Positions 56,772-64,000 of a stretch of DNA of 64,000 nt are shown here, in pieces. The stretch is taken from positions 1-64,000 of the forward strand of contig MLAK01000815.1 of assembly GCA_001839685.1 (NCBI GenBank), in the 5' to 3' direction. Position 1 is the stretch's first letter. Each line of letters opens with the position of its first letter. The DNA comes from Tritrichomonas foetus. Its lineage: Eukaryota > Parabasalia > Tritrichomonadida > Tritrichomonadidae. Position numbers and translations under genes: made by a program. The notes under the pieces were generated by a model. It was given only the letters and a program-made list of their open reading frames with translations, had not been told where the DNA came from and searched no databases.

Positions 56772-58271
56772 TCAAAAGGAAACCCATTTTTTCGACCAAA
56801 CAAGAAAATTAAAATCAGAAACATGCATTCCATATGCAAATGGACACCACAAGAAATATCCTATCACAGAAAAGTGAATCAACATCAAATATATGAAGCC
56901 TTTTGTTGTTTCTCCACAAAACTCATGAATAATTAAAGATAAATTAAAAATCGAGAAAAATAAAGGGATAATATAATGAAATATATACAAATCTCGAGGG
57001 ATGAACATGAATGGAAAATATGATAAAAAATATCCGATTATCATTCCTGACATATTAGATGAAATATTAAGTGTAATAAGCAAATAAAACAATGTTATTA
57101 ATATTCCACAAAATGATGGAATCCAAACAAAAACATTTCCCAGACATGCTAATTTCTGGTCACCTTCTTCCCAAATTTCTACCCATTTTCCGAAGCACAA
57201 AGGCCAACTCCACCATGGTGATGCATAAGAACTAGAATATCCAACACCCATATTCATTTTATGATTGTAACGAATGAGTGACAGTATTCTGATCAACATT
57301 GATGAACAATTTGACCTTTTAGGCCAGTTTGGTTCGGTTTCAGAAACTAGAGAAGATGCAATTGATGATGGCAAATCAGGAGGTGCATATGTATTATATG
57401 GTAATATAGTTAAATGTATATAATATACAAAAAATTGAATCAAAATAATAATAATAAATAAAATAAAGCAGCGAACAAAAGAAGAACCAGATTTTTTGAA
57501 AAATCTTTGGAAATTGCTTTCAATTAGAATTTGAAGTGGGAATTGTCGAATGAATCCTAATAAAACTATCCCACCAGTTGTGTGTTTACTTGCTGCAGCT
57601 AGTCCCAAACAGAGTCCTTCAAAAAGCAAAGTTGAAAAAGTTTCAATTTTTTCATATAAAAAAATTGAAAATATGGCAAAAATTGAAAAACAATGAACAA
57701 TACCATCTGACATGAAATGCCTTGCTTCAATAATTAAAATAAGATCAGATGAAACCATTATTGCTGCAACTGATGATCCAAATTGATCAACACCAACAAT
57801 ACGCATGGTTAAATATGCCATTGGAATACACAACGAACCAAAAAAAGCTGGAATAAAGCGAAGCATTACATAAAACATTGAATTATATGATTCTTTTTCA
57901 TTAAATGAGTAATCTCCTTTGTAACCAGCAAAATATGCAGCTCCAGCTAAAATTAATTTTGGCAGAGGTGGATTTGCATCATCAAAGAAAATTCCTTTTA
58001 AATAATTATTTGTTATATTTCCATAAATATTTTCATTGAAAACTACGTTTTTAGGATACTGAATTCGAATAATTCGAGTTAATAAGCCAAGTCCCATAAA
58101 AAACATAAGCAAAGTGGCATCTGTTCCATCCAGTGAAATTGGCGTGTGAATTTTTTTCGGAAAAATATTAATAAGTAGTGAACTGAAGTGTGACTGAGTT
58201 TGTTTAATCGGTGGTTTTTTCAGCAATGCAGAAGGAAGTGTAGATATTAATTCATCTATACTTTCCTTCAT
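56772..58271 (-). CDS. PMT-family protein O-mannosyltransferase-like, no MIR domain
   Basis: About 499 residues from the ATG at 58271; upstream in-frame sequence reaches only a GTG. Multiple transmembrane helices. PMT landmarks: VVFNENIYGN (family FDExHFG), FFDDANPPLPKLILA (family FFDVHPPLGKL), MFYVMLRFIPAFFGSLCIPMAY, ILIIEARHFMSDGIVHCF, and the terminal YFLWCPFAYG...FLVWSKKW. The acidic pair of the catalytic loop is NE, not DE, and the HPP His is Asn. The MIR domains that eukaryotic PMTs carry in a lumenal loop are absent, as in bacterial members. Dolichyl-phosphate mannose would be the donor in the ER if active. Catalytic competence is uncertain. Confidence 0.83.
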   Translation of the reverse strand: MKESIDELISTLPSALLKKPPIKQTQSHFSSLLINIFPKKIHTPISLDGTDATLLMFFMGLGLLTRIIRIQYPKNVVFNENIYGNITNNYLKGIFFDDANPPLPKLILAGAAYFAGYKGDYSFNEKESYNSMFYVMLRFIPAFFGSLCIPMAYLTMRIVGVDQFGSSVAAIMVSSDLILIIEARHFMSDGIVHCFSIFAIFSIFLYEKIETFSTLLFEGLCLGLAAASKHTTGGIVLLGFIRQFPLQILIESNFQRFFKKSGSSFVRCFILFIIIILIQFFVYYIHLTILPYNTYAPPDLPSSIASSLVSETEPNWPKRSNCSSMLIRILSLIRYNHKMNMGVGYSSSYASPWWSWPLCFGKWVEIWEEGDQKLACLGNVFVWIPSFCGILITLFYLLITLNISSNMSGMIIGYFLSYFPFMFIPRDLYIFHYIIPLFFSIFNLSLIIHEFCGETTKGFIYLMLIHFSVIGYFLWCPFAYGMHVSDFNFLVWSKKWVSF

Positions 58272-58423
58272 TAACTTTTTGAGGCAAAACCGATCAAATA
58301 AAGTTTCATTTTTTCCCTTCACCTTTATTTTTCACCATTACATAGAATTTCTGATAGGTGAAATCGTCACTTTTCTCCTCAAAAATAGCTTGATGTAAAA
58401 TATTGAAAATCAAAAATTTTTAA

Positions 58424-59830
58424 ATGTCAATCTCGAGCGACGAAATCAATCTTTTAGTCCAGCATTATCTGCAAGAATTAGGCTACAGCCACGCTGCTTT
58501 TGCTTTTGGATGCGAATCCAAAATCCCCTTAAATAAAATATCCAAACGCCACGTTCAACCAGGAGCCCTCGTTTACCTCATCCAGAAAGGAATCATGTTC
58601 GCGCAAATGGAAGCTGCTGCCGAAAAAGCTCTGGAAGAGCCAAATTCTTTGTTCGCTCATCAATTAAACGTTTTACGCATAAATCTTCGCCAGAGCAACG
58701 ACTTGGTCAACGAGCTCTGCTCAGCCACTCGGAAAATGAAGGTCTTTCCAACTCAGGACGATACTCAAATCAATACAATATATCTCGACCAACAATCAGC
58801 TTTAATGCTCGTCGCCCATCAGTCACCGGTCCTGGCATGCGCATGGCATCCGTCCTCGGAGTTCATGGCAACCGCCTCAGCCAAAGGTAACATCGTGATA
58901 TGGAGATATGAAATCTGTTCAAATTCAACATGTATTGTCCATCACTTAGTCAACATTCTCTGCACAAAAGAAGAAGCAAACCAAGGTGAGCAAGACATTA
59001 CAAGTCTCGACTGGCACTCAACTGAGCCAATTTTGGCCGCTGGAAACTTTTCAGGCGTTGTAAAACTATATAATGAAGGAAAAGAAATTTTAAGTATTCA
59101 ATGTTTCCATTCTCCTGTTGTTTCCGCCAAATTCTCCCCTGATGGTTCTTCACTTGTTGCAGCTTCAAGTAAAGGCACCGTAGTCATCATTAAAAACAAC
59201 GAAATTACGGCCAAATATACTCTGAAATCTGAAATTAGTGATGTGACCTGGATTGATGATAATTCACTTTTAGTAGCAGCTGGAAACACACTTAATCGAA
59301 TTGTTCTTAATGCTGAAGATGATAAGAAAGAACCAGAGAATGTTTTAACCGCACAAGATTCAATCGTTCAAATTGCAGCTGATTCAAAATTATCACAATT
59401 CGCAATCATTGATGCTGTTGGATTTTTAACTGTAATCGATAATCAAGGAAATATTGTTTTCACATCACAAATTCATCGAGGTTGTATCTGCTGTGCAACA
59501 TGGGGTAGTCCAGTTGTACCATTTACAGTAATCACAGGCGGATGTGATGCTTCGGTGAAAATGACAAACATTAAGGAACAACGGCCAGTTTCTTTTGATG
59601 GACACATTTCCCCGGTTTACTCAGTCGCTTGTGATTCGAATGGAAAATATATTGCAAGCGCAGCTAAAAACAGAATTAATATATGGACGATGGAAGGAAA
59701 CAGACTCATTATTTCGTATGAGGCGATTCATAACGTTGTAAGCCTGAACTGGTCGCCGAGCGGGCGATTTTTGGCAATATGTTTGTTTTCAGGTGAGGTA
59801 GCTGTCATTGACTTTGATCAACTCTGCTAA
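58424..59830 (+). CDS. TBL1/Sif2-like corepressor subunit (LisH plus WD40)
   Basis: 468 residues. The N-terminus MSISSDEINLLVQHYLQELG with SHAAFAFGCESKI is almost the TBL1XR1 LisH motif; it mediates tetramerisation and corepressor binding in the human protein. PGALVYLIQKGIMFAQ follows, as in the family's F-box-like segment. From about 125 a propeller of around eight blades runs to the end, with VLACAWHPSSEFMATASAKGNIVIW, ITSLDWHSTEPILAAGNFSGVVKLY and SVACDSNGKYIASAAKNRINIW. TBL1 and Sif2 act in HDAC3/Set3-type histone deacetylase complexes. Complete and slightly shorter than human. Confidence 0.9.
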   Translation: MSISSDEINLLVQHYLQELGYSHAAFAFGCESKIPLNKISKRHVQPGALVYLIQKGIMFAQMEAAAEKALEEPNSLFAHQLNVLRINLRQSNDLVNELCSATRKMKVFPTQDDTQINTIYLDQQSALMLVAHQSPVLACAWHPSSEFMATASAKGNIVIWRYEICSNSTCIVHHLVNILCTKEEANQGEQDITSLDWHSTEPILAAGNFSGVVKLYNEGKEILSIQCFHSPVVSAKFSPDGSSLVAASSKGTVVIIKNNEITAKYTLKSEISDVTWIDDNSLLVAAGNTLNRIVLNAEDDKKEPENVLTAQDSIVQIAADSKLSQFAIIDAVGFLTVIDNQGNIVFTSQIHRGCICCATWGSPVVPFTVITGGCDASVKMTNIKEQRPVSFDGHISPVYSVACDSNGKYIASAAKNRINIWTMEGNRLIISYEAIHNVVSLNWSPSGRFLAICLFSGEVAVIDFDQLC

Positions 59831-60029
59831 AATATAAAATCAAATTATATTTTTTTTTTTTCATCAGTTTTTTCTTCATTTTATTCTTTGAAGAATGACT
59901 TTTACATCAAATTGCTGAAACAGGAAAGAAACAACTTTATGAGGAGCAGGAACCAAAAAATACGAGAATAAAAGGAAAATGAAAGAAAAAGCAAGAAATA
60001 AAATCAAAAATAAAAGTTTTGGAATAATA

Positions 60030-60272
60030 TTAAATATTTAACACATAATGAAAGCGGACGTACAATAACACGAAAGCGACTAATAACACTATAAGTAAGA
60101 ATGATTGGCTAGCGTTTCCTTTGGTGAGTCTTTCTTCTTTTTCGATAACAAGGTTATTTAATGTCGAAACCTTTTGACATATCTGGCATGTGGATAATTG
60201 AATACGATTAGATTGATTCTGTAATTCTTTAAGGAGAATAAGACGCTGCTGTGTCTGTGTTTCTAATTCCAT
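60030..60272 (-). CDS. Small tail-anchored coiled-coil protein
   Basis: 80 residues. A polar helical part (Gln/Leu/Glu-rich, about 1-50, with QICQKVSTLNNLVIEKEERL) is followed by one hydrophobic helix, FLLIVLLVAFVLLYV, and a short lumenal tail. The layout is that of a small SNARE or another tail-anchored membrane protein, but the heptad pattern is too short to call a Qc/Bet1-like SNARE. It ends about 75 bp before the 3' side of the U5 RNA gene. Confidence 0.6.
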   Translation of the reverse strand: MELETQTQQRLILLKELQNQSNRIQLSTCQICQKVSTLNNLVIEKEERLTKGNASQSFLLIVLLVAFVLLYVRFHYVLNI

Positions 60273-60345
60273 AACAATAATCTATTGAAATGTTATATGA
60301 AAAAAGAGATAAAGATCCAAAAAATGAAAAAAAAACTGGCAGACA

Positions 60346-60445
60346 TCTCAATCAAACAACGTGCGAAAAAATTTCGGCTCGAACCATTCACTTAGCCCGC
60401 GGTCTCCCCTAGTAAAAGGCGAGGGAAGAAACCACAACAATTGAG
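60346..60445 (-). ncRNA. U5: U5 spliceosomal snRNA
   Basis: The minus strand contains the invariant U5 loop I, GCCUUUUACU (60411-60420), which aligns exon ends during splicing. It is closed by UUCCCU (60422-60427) pairing with AGGGGA (60405-60410) over six positions. A second helix pairs GUGGUU (60430-60435) with GACCGC (60399-60404), reproducing the stacked U5 stem I with a small internal loop. An Sm-type site, AAAUUUUUUC, follows at 60365-60374. The patch is visibly GC-rich against AT-rich flanks. Ends are approximate; the 3' stem-loop after the Sm site is weak by eye. It is transcribed divergently from the VPS9-like gene. Confidence 0.87.
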
Positions 60446-60509
60446 CCAAGCCAGGCTTTGTCCAATTGCATTCAATTTTTGACGATTTAAACCTAATCCA
60501 CGATCAACT

Positions 60510-60517
60510 TCATCAAA
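60510..60517 (+). promoter_or_regulatory. Initiator-like TCATCAAA
   Basis: Gives a 32-nt 5' UTR for the VPS9-like gene. Confidence 0.4.
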
Positions 60518-60543
60518 ACTGAAAAAACATCAAAATAAATTTG

Positions 60544-61896
60544 ATGGCGAATTCAAATGATGATTTTTCAGAAATTGTAACAAGTGTAATAAATATTAAC
60601 AAGAAATCATTAATTTATGTCACTTATACCAAAGTCCAAAATACTGCTGTTTCTTCAATTGATTTACTCCCGGAGAATGAAAAGATTTGTGTGAATCTTC
60701 AAATAATGAGAGAGAAATACTTAATTAAAGATAAATCTATATTTCCAATAAGAGATGATATGCCAAAATCTCTTCCCGTAATTACGAAATACAAATTCAT
60801 GAAGAAAAAATTATTACACTACCAAAAATCATATAGAAATATGCTAATACGATTTAATCGAATGATAGCAAAGAAATTATCCAAATTTCAGTGTCTTTTA
60901 GCTGTGGCAAATTCCAAAGGATATAAAATTGAAATTGATCTTCCCAAATTTTTGCGTGATAAAAAATTTAAACTTTCATCAAGTGTAAAGTTTAAGAAAT
61001 TAGTATGGCGTATTTCTTCTATTGATAATTTTATTTCAATCTTGATAAATGATGATATATCTCTTTCTGATTCAAATATCAATAAAGAACTTAGAAATTC
61101 TGTTGATACTTTAAATTCGATAACATTATATTCGGACTATCATAGGTTTGATGAAATAATTCACTTTATCCTGAAGGAAAACCACCTTTATTCAATGATC
61201 TCTGATATTTATCAAAATAATTCACATGCTTTTGATTCAACAACACAGACATCTCTTGAACAATTGGGAAATGAATTAAAACCATTATTTAAACCAAATA
61301 TTACCAAATTTGAGCAAGATACAATACATAACTCGTTAATAAGATTATATTTTGGTTATTCATATGTTCAATATCCACAATTATTGACAGAAATTGATTT
61401 CGAATCTTCTAAGCTTTTTTTCCAAAATTGTCAAGTTATTAGCTTTGAAACTCCAATGTCTATGAATATCAGCAAAGCACTAATCAGACAAGATGAATAT
61501 GAAGAGAGTTTTAATAAGATTATTTCTATTTACGATGAACTTAAAGAAGCAGTAGCGAAATTAACATCATTACAGTTTCTTACGTCCCCATTAGATATAA
61601 TTGCCAATATACAAAAAGCAATGGAGTATATTGAAATATTTGTTCTTGTTCATGTTACGAATGAAAATTTCAAACTGAACAAAATAACTAATCGGGCAGG
61701 ACTCATGTCATTTGATGATATATTTGCTTTATTTTGCCCTACTTTAGCATATGACCCACCTTCAAATTGTTTATCGATCTACAACTTTTGTAAAAATGCC
61801 GATATATCTTTGCGACCTCAATTTCAGTTTGCACGAGAAATATTTCTTTCTGCAATAGACTATATAAGTAACTATCATAAAAATATTATCATTTAA
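60544..61896 (+). CDS. Possible VPS9-domain protein (Rab5-type exchange factor)
   Basis: 450 residues from the ATG at 60544 (a TTG precedes it in frame). The C-terminal half fits a VPS9 pattern: LTSPLDIIANIQKAMEYI (family: PxxKLxxIxxxxxxI), then MSFDDIFALFCPTLAYDPP (family: xADDxLPxLxYxxxxxxP) and a closing helix REIFLSAIDYISNYH. The Asp of the finger is present as DD. VPS9 proteins activate Rab5/Rab21 and are numerous in trichomonads. The N-terminal 200 residues are basic and unassigned. The call rests on a short motif. Confidence 0.5.
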   Translation: MANSNDDFSEIVTSVININKKSLIYVTYTKVQNTAVSSIDLLPENEKICVNLQIMREKYLIKDKSIFPIRDDMPKSLPVITKYKFMKKKLLHYQKSYRNMLIRFNRMIAKKLSKFQCLLAVANSKGYKIEIDLPKFLRDKKFKLSSSVKFKKLVWRISSIDNFISILINDDISLSDSNINKELRNSVDTLNSITLYSDYHRFDEIIHFILKENHLYSMISDIYQNNSHAFDSTTQTSLEQLGNELKPLFKPNITKFEQDTIHNSLIRLYFGYSYVQYPQLLTEIDFESSKLFFQNCQVISFETPMSMNISKALIRQDEYEESFNKIISIYDELKEAVAKLTSLQFLTSPLDIIANIQKAMEYIEIFVLVHVTNENFKLNKITNRAGLMSFDDIFALFCPTLAYDPPSNCLSIYNFCKNADISLRPQFQFAREIFLSAIDYISNYHKNIII

Positions 61897-62371
61897 AACT
61901 ATTTTCTATAATTATTTTGATTGTTTTTGTTATTATTATTTTTGGTTTTTGGAATATCATCAATTGCATAATGAAATATTCCAAAAACCAAAAACAACAG
62001 GCATCAAATTCACATTCATGAGAAATTAGAAATAATTATATCAAAGTTAAATGTATTACTACTTAAAAGATCTCTCAATATTAGAGATATCATCACGATC
62101 GACGGTGAATTTGATAATATTTGTTTATGGTATTTGGAATATTATTAGTAATGCAAGTGAATTGATCATGATTGGAGATGCAATCATTTCAGGGGAAAAA
62201 AAAATAAACCATTTTTTGATTATCCATTATTGAAAAATTCTTCATTCAGAATTTTGATGTTTATTTACCAGTTTGATTATGTCTGTTTGATTCAGTTTAT
62301 TTTCTAAAGAATTTGAAATGGCGGTAAAAAGTGGAAGACGTTAAATTCGATCAAAGCTAAATCTCGCTCAA
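61897..62371. other. Intergenic with long perfect hairpin
   Basis: Holds the 19-bp inverted repeat described separately. A 60-codon ORF at 62051 has no support. Confidence 0.45.
61939..61994. repeat. Perfect 19-bp inverted repeat with 18-base loop
   Basis: Left arm 61939-61957 (TTTTTGGTTTTTGGAATAT) pairs with right arm 61976-61994 without mismatch. It starts about 40 bp after the stop codon of the VPS9-like gene. An RNA copy would form a stable stem. Confidence 0.92.
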
Positions 62372-64000
62372 ATGTCTCTCAGCGATAATAGTTCGCCGCA
62401 GCTGGCAAGACTAGGAGCGAGTATTCTCGACCAAGCAATCCAGAACTCGAGCGATTTCGACGGAGATTCACCCAAAAAGATAGATCAAGAAAACGATCAG
62501 ATTTATTTAGATACAGTCAAACTTTCAAATTTACTCAAGAGTTTAAAAGTTACATCAACAAATTATGTTTCATTGAAGCCTGACGAATCTCGACAAATCA
62601 AACAATTAGTTAATATAATAATCGATGATCTCGAAATAAATGGGAAAATCCTTTCTCCAGATATCGGTCCAGGTTCATCCTCCTATGAGGCGCTACGGAT
62701 GATTAGCTATGCTTTAATGGCGATTAGCCAGAATAATTATGGAAATGGGAATTTAAATGAACCGAATAATGACGGAAATTATAGACGATCTTCTTCTTCG
62801 CTATCAAACCACTCAAACGCTTCATCAAGTTTAGAAGATAATGCAATTCGTTTAGAAAATGCGCAATTGAAAAAAAAACTGATCGACTTTCAAGGCCAAT
62901 TTGATGCAGAAAAAGCTGTTCAAGAAAAAGTTATGAAACAGAATAATGAATTGGTTGCTGAAAAAATCGATTTAATCAATCAAATTAATCGTTTGCAGAT
63001 GCAAGTGAAAACTTTAGAAGAAAAAGTCCAACATGATAAAGAAACTTTATTGAATCTGAAATATGAGAGAGAAGCTCAATACAGCATTGATAAACAACAA
63101 ATCGAGCAACTTCGTGAAAAATCAGCAGAAGATTCCAAAATAAAAAATTTAGAAAAACAACTTGAAGTTTCACCAGAAGGAGCCGAAAGTTCTTATTTCG
63201 CTTCACTTTTAGCTGCTCAAACTGATGGAATTGAGGACTTACTTCAATTTTTAGAATCTGAGTTTAATTTGAATCATTCCCTTTCACCAAAAGCTATGCT
63301 TACTCCACTGAAAAGTGCCGTAAGCAGACTCAGAAATGGCCTTCAATCAGAAAATGATAATCTCTCTATTAACTATTCAAGAAATAATTATAGCAGTGCT
63401 CATGATTCAGAAGATGTTGTTGAATTGAAGAAGCAAATAATTAATCTTCAATCGCAGGTTGAATCAGATAAATATGAAATAGAGACTTTGAAGGATCAAA
63501 TAAGCATTCAAAATGATTTGAATAGTAGCCATCATAGCCATAATTCTTCATCACGCGTCGATGAACTAGTTAAAATGAATTGTTCACTCGAAGCCGAAAA
63601 TTATCATCTCAAAAATGAAAAAGATCAAATTGAAGCCGAATTACAAATCACCAAACAATTATTAAAAGAAAGCACAAATAATAGCAGCATTTCACAACCA
63701 TCAGAATCACCATTAACATCATCAATACAATCCCCTCAGCATCCCAATCAATCTCAATTACAGAGCCAAATTCAACCACACACATCAAATAATTTTATTA
63801 AAGATGATAGCACACGTATTTTTGTCTTGGAAAGTGAATTAAAATCTACCAAAGTAAAGTTAAATGAATATGAAGTCCAAAATCATAAAAACAAAGAAAA
63901 AATACATGCATTTAAACAAAAGATACAACTGTTACAAGATAATGTTAAATTATTGAATAATAAGAACGAAATGCTGAAAATGAAAAACGATAAATTAACT
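62372..64000 (+). CDS. Coiled-coil protein, 5' part (runs off the window)
   Basis: An open frame from the ATG at 62372 continues to the last base with no stop, 543 codons so far. The start is Ser/Asp-rich (MSLSDNSSPQLARLGASIL). Residues about 35-120 are mixed alpha-helical. From about 160 there are long coiled-coil segments (RLENAQLKKKLIDFQGQF, LVAEKIDLINQINRLQMQ) interrupted by Ser/Asn/Gln-rich linkers. It is probably a structural or tethering protein of the centrin/golgin or cytoskeletal kind; no family is recognised. Confidence 0.85.
   Translation, partial: MSLSDNSSPQLARLGASILDQAIQNSSDFDGDSPKKIDQENDQIYLDTVKLSNLLKSLKVTSTNYVSLKPDESRQIKQLVNIIIDDLEINGKILSPDIGPGSSSYEALRMISYALMAISQNNYGNGNLNEPNNDGNYRRSSSSLSNHSNASSSLEDNAIRLENAQLKKKLIDFQGQFDAEKAVQEKVMKQNNELVAEKIDLINQINRLQMQVKTLEEKVQHDKETLLNLKYEREAQYSIDKQQIEQLREKSAEDSKIKNLEKQLEVSPEGAESSYFASLLAAQTDGIEDLLQFLESEFNLNHSLSPKAMLTPLKSAVSRLRNGLQSENDNLSINYSRNNYSSAHDSEDVVELKKQIINLQSQVESDKYEIETLKDQISIQNDLNSSHHSHNSSSRVDELVKMNCSLEAENYHLKNEKDQIEAELQITKQLLKESTNNSSISQPSESPLTSSIQSPQHPNQSQLQSQIQPHTSNNFIKDDSTRIFVLESELKSTKVKLNEYEVQNHKNKEKIHAFKQKIQLLQDNVKLLNNKNEMLKMKNDKLT

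Noticed and set aside
62051..62233. 60-codon plus-strand ORF next to the hairpin
   Set aside because: No coding signal beyond being open.

Overview
The window reads as nuclear DNA of a trichomonad protist, most likely Tritrichomonas foetus or a close relative. The DNA is strongly AT-rich and the genes are intronless, single-frame and on both strands. Intergenic gaps are mostly 0.2-1.3 kb. Many starts have a TCAYWW-type initiator 6-32 nt upstream, as in Trichomonas. The gene set fits an anaerobic flagellate: rubrerythrin, IFT25, catabolic threonine dehydratase, and several Rab regulators. The species call is inference; no marker gene such as rRNA is present.

Layout. 1-6.3 kb: a GC-rich small ORF followed by a 38-base A run (possible retrocopy), a histidine-phosphatase-like protein with Asn in place of the nucleophilic His, a 20-bp minisatellite, and an acidic-tailed TBC RabGAP. 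6.8-12.5 kb: a giant protein that appears to be a tandem array of ubiquitin-like folds ending in a UBA-like helix bundle. 12.9-20 kb: rubrerythrin, a two-HMG-box protein, IFT25, a C2H2 zinc-finger protein and threonine dehydratase. 20-26.9 kb: a coiled-coil protein, a secreted protein of unknown family, a G3BP-like NTF2 protein, and a PP2A B56 subunit.

26.9-43 kb is bracketed by two nearly identical 1,096-bp DNA transposons in opposite orientation, each with its own perfect 8-bp target duplication. Between them lie a pseudokinase, a cullin, a TBC1D20-like RabGAP with a probable C-terminal frameshift, an eEF1A-methyltransferase-like protein, a possible tri-longin GEF subunit, and a large Sel1-repeat protein.

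43-64 kb: a MATE transporter, Rab11, a fusion of a cyclic 2,3-diphosphoglycerate synthetase-like module with a PD-(D/E)XK (DUF6602-like) nuclease module, a WD40 protein, a karyopherin-like protein, a PMT-like mannosyltransferase without MIR domains, a TBL1/Sif2-like corepressor subunit, a small tail-anchored protein, a U5 spliceosomal RNA gene on the minus strand, a VPS9-like protein, and a coiled-coil gene running off the end.

The genes look independently transcribed, not operonic. A functional theme is membrane traffic (two TBC GAPs, Rab11, VPS9-like, tri-longin-like) and ubiquitin/NEDD8 biology (cullin, ubiquitin-like array). The observations most worth following are the transposon pair, the synthetase-nuclease fusion, the U5 gene, the ubiquitin-like array and the poly(A)-tailed ORF. 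All family calls are from reading motifs; no database search was run.
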